From Rachycentron canadum (taxonomy: Eukaryota; Chordata; Actinopteri; Carangiformes; Rachycentridae), in the NCBI GenBank assembly GCA_038496675.1, contig CM076648.1, forward strand, positions 10,965,604 to 11,029,603: 64,000 nucleotides of DNA, read 5' to 3'. Each line of letters begins with the position of its first letter. Positions within the stretch are counted from its first letter, which is position 1. The position numbers and the translations under genes were made by a program. Under the pieces are notes generated by a model. That model worked only from the letters and a program-made list of their open reading frames with translations, did no database searches and was not told the origin of the DNA. Shown one piece after another: positions 1 to 27,010 of the stretch.

Positions 1-328
1 TCAAAATGAAACAGCCGTTGTGTAAGATATGATGTTTTCCAAAAGAGTGAAAAACAGCTGCAAGTTCACCAAACCATTAACAGATTGATCTCCCTGGTTG
101 ATGTGGTATGACTACACAGGTTTTGGGATAACTAGAGTGGGATGGGAAATTTATCTCAATGTATAAAATTGCACACATCTCTTACACAAAGGTGTAATGT
201 CTTCATGTGCAACAGTTTTGTGTAGAAAACATTGAGAAAACATGTTGCTCAGATCTACTCAAGGTGCTATTATTTGAATAGCAAGGTGAATTCTTGCTCA
301 TGCGTGACTCAAGGCATTATTCTTTTCA

Positions 329-6020
<5,692 letters not shown>

Positions 6021-6026
6021 TTTAAT
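6021..6026 (-). terminator. rpl13: Probable rpl13 polyadenylation signal (ATTAAA)
   Basis: The minus strand reads ATTAAA 26 nt after the rpl13 stop codon. This is the common variant of AATAAA. The resulting 3' UTR would be about 50 nt, typical of ribosomal protein mRNAs. Confidence 0.6.
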
Positions 6027-6051
6027 TTGCAAAGTTCCATAGTGACTATTT

Positions 6052-9922
<3,871 letters not shown>

Positions 9923-10270
9923 CTAGCAAGGTTCACCAGACTGCGGGGTATTGTAGCTCATCGTTATCACCGGTCTCAGATATTTCCATAATCTTACTGC
10001 CGGACGTTTTTAATGTTATTTAAGGTCATTATTTAACTACGGAGCTACAGCCACTGGCCATGCTACCACACCGATACCACTTGACCGGGCATCAACACTT
10101 AAACAGATGCTTCTCGGCAATTTAACGGAGAAATCTGTCACAATAATCACCTTGTTTCAAAGGTGACAAAACGTACTATTTCAGGTTGTAAGTGAAAATG
10201 GAAAACATGGTCAAAATACACAGGATTATCAAAGATTGTTTATAAATCTGTAGAGAATAATATTCCATAC

Positions 10271-10308
10271 CTACGAGGGAGGAAAATGGCCGAAAGGAAA
10301 AAGGAAGT
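10271..10308 (-). promoter_or_regulatory. rpl13: rpl13 non-coding first exon with 5' TOP tract
   Basis: The minus strand reads a C followed by an almost pure pyrimidine run (CTTCCTTTTTCCTTTC) and then a short leader ending CTCGTAG|GTATGG, a good donor with GT at 10270-10269. The leader contains no ATG. It splices to acceptor 9842-9841, upstream of the start codon. A pyrimidine-rich 5' end is the terminal oligopyrimidine motif that puts translation of ribosomal protein mRNAs under mTOR/LARP1 control. The exact start nucleotide within 10300-10308 is inferred. Confidence 0.75.
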
Positions 10309-10310
10309 TG

Positions 10311-12699
10311 AAAAGCGGTGGATTGTGGGATATGTGTCAACCAGCCAATAGTCGAACAGACGCGCTTTTACGTAGGAGAAGCTCCGCCCCACGTAAAAGA
10401 GTTGAAGATGCGCAACTCGGGACAGAAATGTCGGAGATTATTTAGTGGAAGAATAATGGCTTTGGTCTCAGCAGGCCGCGGTCTGGCCTTTATTTTTCTA
10501 CCTAAAATATGTGCTGAATAATTAAATCAGAGAAATGCGGGAATTGGTCCATTAGACAAAACCGCTTTATTTATCTTTGTCCGGATACAAGGAGAGGAGA
10601 CCAACGTTATGTTAAGTTGCACACGTTTTTTATTTAGCTGTATTTTCTACATATAGAATTTTTTATACAGAAAATGAGGTTATTGTCGCGGTTAGAGAGG
10701 ATATATATATGTGGAAATAAAGTCTGATCGGGTTGCGTTTATATTAGAAATGAGAATAATAATAATAATTAATTGGCTAAAAACCTATGGTCTTTTGTCA
10801 CCACAGACTGGACTAGAATAGGACCAAAATGTACAATTTTCAAATCTATTTTAAACTATAATTGCGTATTACAATTGTTGTTCAAATTATTGTCAAGGTT
10901 TTACGTTTTATTTACATTTGCAAAGCTTCAAAGATGGTTGTGTATATTTAAATTAACTTTGCTAACTTAAGTTATGGGGATTGTGTCATGATGCCATTTG
11001 TACTGTACAGTTTGCAACTGATAGGTTGAGGTTTTTGCACTGACCACTAGATGTAGACCTCTCACCTTACTTTGGGAATAGGTACTAGGCTTTTACTGAT
11101 GGGGATATAGCCTTTCAAGTATTGTAAACTGTTTTATTCAAGTTAACCAGCATCCACAGATAATTATAATTATAAGAATTGTACTGCAAGTGTGTGGAAT
11201 TGTAAATTACCAAAGACAAAGCAACTTCCAAGTTATTCTTATGAGTGTAAGTTTTAGTCTGTCAGGAGTCGTGGAGATTGAACCCTATTGACAGCCAATA
11301 GTGTCTTACAGGACATCGCCTGCTATTTCTAGAAAGTGAGAATAAAACCACGCTGAAGATCATGGATTCTTTACCAAACAGGCCAACTATGGACCATAAG
11401 ACAGAGCCTCTGTTTAAAATGACTGTTATTATTTCTGGTTAAAGAGCCATAAGTAGAGACAACCTGAGTCTTGCATGTGTGTTGTGGACACAAAAACTGT
11501 GGAAGCAACTCAGCTCCAAAAACCTGCACTTATAATAAAGATACATTTGCTCACGTTCTGTGGTTACATTTATATTTACATGCTACAGAACTCACTTCTC
11601 TTATATATGAAATTTGGAATTTCTATGAGCATAATCAGCTATTTAATTTTTGAATAGTCTGAAGAGGAAAAAAAACTACAATTATACAGAGTACCATGCA
11701 AAACTTCACTAATCAGTGATACAGTTCAGGATATAACCCTAAATACCACCGTTGATACCCAGAACAATAGGCATTTGATGATAATCCACATTGTGTTTTG
11801 ACTGTGAATAATGATTAAGCACGATTGTCTACCCACCATTAGAGCTGTAAAACTGAATGTAACTGAATGATCAAGCACCAATCACAGAGAGCTTTTGTGT
11901 GTGAACTTTTGCTGTGCTTGGTCCTGTCTGAAATTGCTGAAAATTTAATATGTTGAGCTGATATTCACTTAAAACTGTGCCATGAATACAAGACTACCCT
12001 AAAAAAAATAAATATCAACAGCTTCTGCTTTATGTTTCCCTGACATTACTGATGCAGAAATTGATAACTTTTAATTAACTTTAATTGGAGATACCTACTT
12101 CCCAATCTACCAGATAACTATGGCATTAAATTAAATCTGAGAAGCAGACACTGAGCCATAATAAAACTACATTTTAAGTATCATATTTGATTATTGCAAT
12201 TGTGTCTAGTGAGGGGTTGAAACGTAAAAGTATCAGTATAGAAAAATATAGTTTGTAATTGGAGATACACAATGTCAATACAATCTTTTATTATATACAA
12301 GTTCTTCTCTGTGCTAGAATGAACTAGAGATCTATTTCAGCCAAGAATACCAATTACCGCTCATTTTTCGATTATCAGCCAGAGTGTAATTTTTGTTCAG
12401 TCGTTGATTTTAAAACCACTGCTCCATTAATCATTGATCAACTAGTTTCTGCAATCTCTTCCTATCTTCACCTGAGGCAAAGGTCAAAGGTGTGTGGAAC
12501 TATAAGTAAAAATAAGCAACATGCTCCGCCAGCACATGTACAGAAACATGCTCTGAACATGTGTAGTGTCTACATATCATATATTGAACATGAGCTTTTT
12601 GATTTTTTTTTTCCCACATCCACATCATCACAATACATTCCTGCATGTTTGATGTAGTTGCCAAGAATGCCAGGATGTTGGTTAATTTCAAGTTTAAAT
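10311..12699. other. rpl13 promoter flank and intergenic DNA before the gcsh 3' end
   Basis: The first 100-200 bases should hold the rpl13 core promoter; they are moderately CpG-bearing and no clear TATA box was found at the expected place. The rest to 12699 is AT-rich with no coding exon or RNA gene that could be supported. Confidence 0.45.
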
Positions 12700-12705
12700 T
12701 TTATT
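12700..12705 (-). terminator. gcsh: Probable gcsh polyadenylation signal (AATAAA)
   Basis: The minus strand reads AATAAA about 316 nt after the gcsh stop codon. No earlier perfect signal was noticed between, so a 3' UTR of about 330 nt is inferred. Confidence 0.5.
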
Positions 12706-13020
12706 AAATTAATGTCACTCAGTAGTTACAATCACTGTCCAGTCTTTTACCACTGTGCACATTTATAACTGGAGAAACACCAGAAGCAAGATCCAATAAT
12801 ACAGACAGATCTTTAGGTCAAGAGCCCTTAGGTTCGCTTGCCGCTAAAACAAATCCTAACTGTCTATGTGGAAGTTGTTATGAAGTATTTAACATTATTT
12901 TGATAACACAAAACCAGTATCAAAATAAATACCACAGATGAAGAAGAGTGTCACACAAGATGTTAGTAACCCAGCCAACTAATCTTTGATTGCAATTCCA
13001 TCAGAGCAGAGTGAGTGCAC

Positions 13021-16000
13021 TTATTCTTCAAGTGACTTAATAAATTTATCATATGCAGCTTGATCCATGAGGCTATCCAGTTCTTCAGGCTTTTGAATCG
13101 TCATCTTGATTAGCCAACCTGAAAGGTAAAGAGGGAAAGTCTGTACATGTTCTCATTAACAAGCTGTGACACTATTCTGGTTTAGCAGCTTGTCATCAAC
13201 ACCACTCATTTGGGATGAGCTGAAAAGAAAGCAAAGCAACTACAACTGCAACACATTTGTTGGAACCTCTGACAGTGTTGGGTGGTGGGGCAGTGGTTAG
13301 TGCGGTGGTTAGCACTGTTGCCTCACAGCAAGAAGGTTCTTGGGGCCTTTCTGTGTGGAGTTTGCATGTGCTCCATTACACAATGTACATTATTGTAAAA
13401 ACTGGAAAAATGTGGATGTTCTTAAACTTCTGATCTTAAGTGTAAATGGTAAAATAGATAAATACCTAATTAATCCCTTGGGGGAAATTCAAATTGTCCA
13501 TTAGTTCACTAATCTATGCAGTTATATTTAGAATGGCAAATGGGCTACATTTATATATCCCCTTTCTGTCTACTGACCACTCAAAGCCCTTGACAATATG
13601 TCACATTCACCCAGTCACACATATTGACACAGCATCAGGAGCAGTTAGGGATTCATTGTCTTGCTCAGGGACACTTCAGCACGGTCTCTGAAGGAGTCAG
13701 GGATCAAACCAATCACTAGACAACTGCTCTACCTCCCATGCCGCCCCAGTGTACCTTGGCAACAAATCAACTGAGGGAAATTCCAGGAAATGACTATGAC
13801 AAATGAAGCAGAAAAGAACAAAGTGTGTTTGTGAGGTGCTTACCCTCTGCATAGCAGGCTTTATTCACAAGTGCAGGATTCTCTGCCAGCTCTGTGTTGA
13901 TTTCAGTTACTTCTCCTGTCAGTGGTGAGTATAGCTCACTGGCAGCCTTTACACTTTCCAAAGCACCAAACTCCTCTACAAAACATGCACACACAGACAG
14001 CATGACAGATGACTAAGCTGCATGCAAATGCTTATATTTTGTTAAAAGTATCAGTGCATTAACATTTTAATGGTAATTTTTCAATGCTCTCACTAGTGTT
14101 ACTCGATTACTAAAACATACACAACAAGGATAACCTGGGGTCTTACCCAATTGTTCAAGGCCTTGGCCAACTTCAGGGAGTCCACAGTATACCACATCAC
14201 CTAATGCTTCCTAAAACAAGATAAAAACGTGTATGAAGTACAACCTACAAGTTATTATAGAAAAGTGAGTCAAAGCAGTAATGTAATCTGGAATTCAGTT
14301 CTGCGTCTAAAGGATAAGGCTGCTGATATTCTATAGCTTTGCTATTGTTAAATAATCTAACTATATAAACTAAAATAAAATCAACATTGTATTAGTCTCT
14401 CTGCCTCTCCCACAGTCTGTTAGTGGCAGTCTGCCCAAGCCTGTTTATTCTAAATGCAGAGATGCAAACCTCTAAAATGAGTTATCATTATATGCATCAA
14501 ATTTTAATGGTTATTTAAATAAAAGTTCTTCTTCAAAACAAAGAGTGTCTATTTTACAATGACAGATTAGTCTAAGCTTCAGAGATGAATGTAATGTTAA
14601 AAACATACATCCATATTATCCTTATATATTCTGGGATGCTTTACACAGCACTGAATTTAGGCAGGTAGGATTAAGAGAATATAACATCCTTATACAGTAT
14701 AAACTGGCTACACCTACGCCCAAGTTGAACCATTGGGGGTGGGTAAAATTAAAACTTTGAAGCCTCCTGAGGCTCAAATATAATGGCAAGTGCAACAGAT
14801 TTATGTGTAGAAATTAAAGACATAAAGTCTAATTTATATCATCAACACTGTGTAGACAAAGTTGAAATATCTCTCTGATGAAGAAAGCAGAAACATTTCT
14901 CCATACAAAGTCATATACATATATCAAATGTGCGTATGTTTGCATGTCAAACACCTGTAGGAAATGTACTTTAACCAGTCCTACATATTACTAAATCACA
15001 TGGCATGTGCACTACATGTCTCCTTCACTGCTCCTACATAACTAGCTATAGTCCAAATGCTCCCTTTAGAGCCTGCTGGAAACTTCACTCATTTCTAGCT
15101 TCAATCAGGAAGTCAGATTTTTTTTTTTTTTTTGTAAAAAGTTAAACTGAAGGGTCATCATGGAGCAGTACACAGACAGTAGCAGCAGAGAGAGCATTGT
15201 CTTTGACCTTTATGAAACTGCACTGTCTAAATTACCTGTAACCTTGATTTTGACACACATTTTGTCAAGGCTTTCATGCTGACACTGCTTCAGCCTGTAA
15301 TTTAAGCCACTAAATCTATACCACCACCCATTTCAAGTTTTTACATTTTTTAATTTAGATTTGACAGATTTTAGAGATCTCCAGGGACACTGACTACACT
15401 CGGTTTGTGTCTTCATAATTTTATACCTTTTTTAAACTGAAGGTTGCCCAAAGCCTAAAGAAAAGGCTAATATTATTCCATTCTTTATTTTGCTGGTTGG
15501 TATTTCATCTGCAGTTCACCTTTTTGAGATGCTGTGGGTGCACAGGGCGAGAGGTTCAGAGGTCCTGAACTTGCTTGACAATAACTGTTTGACAATACAG
15601 ATAATTGTCTCAACCGACATTATATTTGCAGTGTCATTTGAGAAATGAGTGACAACAAATGGTTTTATACCATATCAGACTACAAACTTAGTGAGATAGG
15701 GATAAAAACATTTGAACTTTCAATTTCAGTGTGGCAAACTTGTCAGATTAGCCATCACTGCTCAAGACATCAAAACAAAGCCTCTACATTACAGCAGTAT
15801 TAATTGTTTTTCTGAAAGCCGCATTGAAGTTGAAGATAAAAGACACCTGCTTTCATTTAAAGCGCTTCTAAGTGTGTCCTTGAGGTTTTCTGCAGACCAC
15901 TGCAGTCTGGCAGCAATCAATTGTCAAACAATAGTAATAAAACAGTAAATTGACTTATTATAGCACTGTTGCTGCCGGTGAGTACAAAGTGCAGGACTGA

Positions 16001-16687
16001 ACTGCACACTAGTATAACACTATTTTTAGATTGTCATCAGTAAACCTCTGAACCAAGTGTGTCATAAATCAATCATTAGTAAAAAGATAGGCCCAGCAAC
16101 CTACCTGTGCATAATTGCTTATACCAACTGTGCCAATTCCACCCTCCACTCGCACCCACTCATGCTTATCTGTGAACTTTAGTGCTGTGGAGAGACAGCA
16201 GAGTGTTAGTCTGAAACAGATTAATTAATTGAGAGTGTGTAAATATAATGCTACTGTGAATCACTAGGAACCATCTTGTGAAATACAGGAAGCCTGTTTT
16301 CTATGCAACACCACGTGCTGTCAGTTGGAAATAAAACACCTGAGGTTTTACTGGCTGGACTGAGACGATCTCAAAAATTATTAGCTTTCTGCAGGCACAG
16401 TTTTTGGATCCTGACCCTTTTTTGACAGAGGAAGGTGCAAAAAAAAAAAAAAAAAGTCTCATGGTAATCTGGTTGAGTCAGATCTGCAAGAGCCGGGCCC
16501 TTTGATTCAAAGGCCACGCTGTCACCTTTTCAATACGCCGAGGGAAGAGCAGCATTGTGGTACCAGTCTGCAGGATTAACAAGATGCTGTTGAATGGCAG
16601 GAGAGCAGAGTCAGTGCTGAGAGCAGAATATGCTGTAAAAGGACTGGTGAAGTGTTTTTCTAATTATTTTTACTGGGTGACAGCTGT

Positions 16688-16719
<32 letters not shown>

Positions 16720-17408
16720 ACATTTGACAGTGTGTCTGTGAGTAAGATGATGAATAAAGATACTATAATAATAACATAATATAATATAATAATACTACCA
16801 GGACAAAACAAGGTGACTGCTGTTGAAATTGTAGACCACATGTACATGAAATTCTCCACATCTGACTGATACATGTTAGTGATGAGTACATTTTTGTTTA
16901 ATAAGCTACAGCTTAGTGCACGAGACGTTGGTAATTTGTTGTTTCAGCTCATTTATTAACTCCCAGCTTGAAGCTCGTGCTTTGACTGTCTCCCAATGAC
17001 ACCACGCAGGAAATGAATTCAAGTCTTGTTGTATACCTAAGGCACATGACATGTGGCTGCAAGCTTTTTTGTACTTAAGTTTTTTCACTTTGCCCCCTCC
17101 AAGTAAAAAAAAAATAATAATAAAAACTTTTAACTGCCGTCCCTGTCGCATCTTCTGCTGTTTTTTTCCCCCCGTCCATTGCTCACAGGAATGTGTGACC
17201 AGCCCCGCATGTAGTCTCTAACATTAGAGAGATTTTTTTTTTTTTTTTTTTATTTACCTGTGGACAGGACCGAGGTCGTGCTCAGTTTCCGCGGTGAGCC
17301 GCTCCTCCACAGCAGCCGAGTGGCGGGGACCTGCGCTGCGGACGAGAGCTGAGGCAGCCTGGGCGAAAAGTTTCCAGAGAGGCACCGCAGAGCTGCTCGC
17401 ATCGCCAT
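13021..17408 (-). CDS. gcsh: Glycine cleavage system H protein, mitochondrial
   Basis: Lipoyl-carrying shuttle of the mitochondrial glycine cleavage complex, which passes the aminomethyl group from the P protein to the T protein and is reoxidised by the L protein. Coding exons on the minus strand are 17408-17258, 16184-16105, 14210-14147, 13975-13844 and 13118-13021, giving 174 residues (human 173), all in phase. The start [14 protein letters not shown] leads a basic, Ser/Ala-rich segment of about 48 residues with no acidic residue, a typical mitochondrial presequence. The H domain follows with [29 protein letters not shown], and [17 protein letters not shown], where Lys108 is the lipoylation site. 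It ends GWLIKMTI and [13 protein letters not shown] second in-frame ATG two codons in gives nearly the same product. The repeat fragments at 13266-13745 lie in its last intron. Identification is certain. Confidence 0.97.
13266..13378 (+). repeat. Fragment of a tRNA-derived SINE-like fish repeat
   Basis: In the last gcsh intron, the sequence contains GTGGTTAGCACTGTTGCC, then CTCACAGCAAGAAGGTTC and CTGTGTGGAGTTTGCATG, phrases familiar from a dispersed repeat present in many teleosts (recalled, not searched). The expected segment carrying the tRNA B box between AAGGTTC and GGGGCC seems to be missing, so the copy looks internally deleted. The GTGGTTAG phrase is duplicated at its left end. Confidence 0.6.
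13454..13495 (-). repeat. Inverted copy of a fish retroelement 3' tail
   Basis: Read on the minus strand this is AATTTCCCCCAAGGGATTAA followed by a GTATTTATCTATC-like end. The same pattern occurs on the plus strand at 39314-39350 and 59898-59932. It matches the conserved 3' tail of non-autonomous and LINE elements common in fish genomes. Confidence 0.55.
13545..13745 (+). repeat. Dispersed repeat fragment, low-copy fish family
   Basis: The phrases CACTCAAAGCCCTTGACA, CACATTCACCCAGTCACACA, GTCTTGCTCAGGGACAC and GACAACTGCTCTACCTCC occur in order, as in a repeat familiar across teleosts (consensus near CTCAAAGCGCTTTACA). The copy is diverged and gives no intact frame. It follows the two other repeat fragments in the same gcsh intron, so this intron is a local insertion site. 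Confidence 0.6.
16688..16714 (+). repeat. A27 homopolymer in gcsh intron 1
   Basis: An uninterrupted run of 27 A (T on the transcribed strand) lies in the first gcsh intron. A second, T-rich run at about 17232-17251 lies directly next to the exon 1 donor. Both are likely length-variable. Confidence 0.8.
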
Positions 17409-17520
17409 CTTCGCTCGGTGTGTGTCGGCCCTCTCCGCCGGTGCACAGGCACTTGACCGCGGGAGCGCGCACCACCGGGAGGGGGGGGGGGGCAAAAAGT
17501 TCAGCTCGGGTTCAAAGGCA
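17409..17520 (-). promoter_or_regulatory. gcsh: gcsh CpG-rich promoter and 5' UTR region
   Basis: Base composition rises sharply in CpG around exon 1 and its 5' flank (17260-17515), with GCGGGAGCGCGCACC and a G-run at about 17477-17490. It falls back to AT-rich DNA beyond 17520. No TATA box was seen. The transcription start is inferred to lie within about 100 bases of the ATG. Confidence 0.5.
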
Positions 17521-19772
17521 AGTGTGACTCCGATAATTTTGTGATAATATAAATTATAAATAATTTAGCCTTTTACAGTTTATAACAAAATGGCAGAGTG
17601 AAAATATCTAGTTGTAAAAAGTTAAAGTAGCAACTACACTTTAAGTATCAAAAAATACTTGTAATGCAGAAATACTCCTTTCATACTGTTTATATTATAT
17701 CCAATATTATCATTAATGCATTGACATCTAAGGAGAATGGTAATGTAGAGAAAACGATGTATTTTTTTGTGTGTGTTGGGTAGTTTAATCTAAAACAACA
17801 AATTTCCTCCAGAACAACTGTTAAAATACATAAAAGACACCCAGGTAAAACATTGTGACAAAGAAGAAAGTCTAACAACATCAGGTTCACTGGAAAGATC
17901 TGAATGTTTCCCCTAAAAAACGGCCCCAAAAACATGAACTGGTATTTCAGTATAAAAAGGTACAACAATCTACACACACACTAAATAGCTTCATCATCAC
18001 TAAATATCTTTTGCTACTATCAAGAAATTATTTTCTTCTGACCCTTGGATTATTTGAGATGACCCGTTTGTTTGTTTATGCTTGGGCAGATTAGTGCTCC
18101 TGTATTAGTTTAACACATATTTTAAGTAATAGTACATCTTATTGGAAACTACTGTTAGCATCTATTTCTCTTCTTCCTGTTAAATTTAGTTCAATCTGCA
18201 CAAATCTTTTTTTTTTTTTTTTTGTATATATTAACAAGCTCACAGTGACAAATCCACTGAAAACTATCAGCCAACCTTGTAGTTTCCCCTTAACTCACCT
18301 ATTTAGTCTGGGACCCCACTGTAAAAACACAAGACCTCATTAAATGAATTTCTGTTCATTTACATTGTAGTAAAACGGCTCTAATTGCAGCTTTCAGGTA
18401 TATCTTTTTCTCATATTTACTTAGCACTTTTGGTACAATTTTGAGGTAGATCTACCATATTATGGTATTTTGGGGTTCTGCAACCTGTGAGTCCCCAAAA
18501 GTTGTCATTTCTCAGCTACCTGTCCCTGTTACAGTCCCTGAGCAGTCAGCGGGTGGAGGATCTCATGCTGAGGCTCAGCTAACAGAGGAGCTCTGTTTGT
18601 GAATGGCTGGACCATGCTGTCTGTATACGAGCACTATGACCCAGTCCCAGGTTTCGCCATGCATAAAAACCTCCTTGCTGTGACATCAGGGAAGCCACTG
18701 TGCTGCTCCAGAGCACCCTCATGAGGATGTGGCTGCAGTAAGCTTCATCTGTCAACACATCATCAAAACTATCCTGAGTGCACACAAAGCCAAACTGCAT
18801 GAGTCCACTTCAAACATTGAGGAAAATCTTTAACAAATCTTTAAAATCTTGTCCCAGTTAAATCCTCCCAAAGGCTTTCCCTAACCTTTACTGAGGCATC
18901 ACTAAGCCCTGTCTAACCACTCAGGATATGGTGTAAATGGACAAGAAGCACTTTGGGGCCAGCTTCCATGAGGTGAAAACTCAGCTCTTGTCTACAAAAC
19001 CCTCTGGCTCTAGACCCTGGCTGCTTTCCACACTGAAGCTTCAAGATGTGATCACAAACAGAGCTTTGGTGAAATAATCCACAAGCAGAGGTGTCCTGAT
19101 GCAACTTTCACAGGTTTATTCACACTGCAACACTGGAGGAACCAGACCTCTGTAAACAATTTGGTGGAGCGAATCCACTTGTTACTGCAAAACATGGCAA
19201 TAAAATATGAGAAAAAACAAGTCTTCCTCCAAGACAGACCTCCAGCCTGTCTAGAGAGAGGCTGATGGAGAATGCTAAGATTGGCCTTTGTGGCCTGCAG
19301 CCTGACTATAGTGTTTTTGATTTGATTATAATGAACATCATGCCTATTGTGAGCTTTGCAGCAGAAACCAAGTCTGGAAATGAGACTCAAAACAGTATCC
19401 CCATCCAAAGAGAGGAAACAGAGCCAAAAAGAGAGGCTGTAAATAAGGGCTGTAAGTTACTTTGCTGCACTGGGAGCCAATGATGTTAGTACAGCCCAGG
19501 TTGTAATTCTTACTTTTTTGCTCCAGTGTCTAAGACTGTGAGCTCTGTGCCACTTATGTAAGGATCATTGAGGGTGAATCCACACTGGTCTCCATCTGAC
19601 TGACTCATTTGGAAGCTACAGTCTAGTTTATCATCTCATTATCTCCTAAAGGGCTTCTAGATTATTTTATGTGAAAAAAGATTTAAAAATAAATAAACTA
19701 CATACATAATTTTTGTTCTGTTGAGAGACATTAAATATCAAAAGAGCCTTAACAATGTAGATTCATATGCAC
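17521..19772. other. Intergenic DNA between gcsh promoter and kars1 3' end; GC-richer patch at 18.5-19.5 kb
   Basis: No gene could be supported. From about 18530 to 19480 the GC content is higher than its surroundings and several minus-strand frames are open (18800-18579, 19104-18913, 19408-19052), but none shows a known domain or good splice sites. It could be an old transposon or pseudogene remnant, or an unrecognised exon. Confidence 0.4.
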
Positions 19773-19778
19773 TTTATT
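19773..19778 (-). terminator. kars1: Probable kars1 polyadenylation signal (AATAAA)
   Basis: The minus strand carries AATAAA at 19778-19773, 522 nt after the kars1 stop codon. It is followed by GT-containing sequence. A 3' UTR of about 540 nt is inferred. Confidence 0.55.
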
Positions 19779-20299
19779 CAGATTCAAGTGTGTTTACATT
19801 TCTTGGCAGAGGAATATTGAATTTGTGGAATCCACATTGAAAAATATTAGACACAGAATACAAGCAGACTGGGTAAAAACAAATGGATATTCTGAGAAAC
19901 CTTGAAATATTAAAGGTGCTTGACATTTCTTATTATGTGATGTACCTGCTCTGTATTAGGTAGCCAAAATCAAGCACCATTTGAAGTATCTCAAAGTATA
20001 GTCAGAAACATTTCATCCAAGTTTGCATACAACAGATCACACAACTTCCAGATCAAAAACCCTCCATGTCATAGTCTGGATGAGAACGAGGATTAAAATG
20101 CGGCAAAAGTGTAAGAAAAACGAAAGAAAAGAAAAAGTTGACTGGAAATGACACAAGATGATTTCCCTTAACCGCAAAGATTTGAGCTTTGACAAACTGG
20201 CATAGATAAAACACATATCCCCCAGACTCCACTGATGACCACAGTGAAATAAAGGCTCCTATTTCTTACTGACTCCTGCACGGGTCAGAGGTCACGTCA

Positions 20300-26921
<6,622 letters not shown>

Positions 26922-27010
26922 GTTCCTACTGCTGCGCGCGGAAAGGACCGCGACCGTGCACGCGCCGCAAAAAACGCGAGACGTTGGTGGTGCGTTTGAG
27001 GAACTGTCGG
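26922..27010 (-). promoter_or_regulatory. kars1: kars1 CpG-rich promoter and 5' UTR
   Basis: CpG-dense sequence with several CGCG steps surrounds and precedes the cytosolic start codon. It ends at a long pyrimidine-rich run on the plus strand (27043-27083). No TATA box was seen. The first transcription start is inferred to lie in this stretch. Confidence 0.5.
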
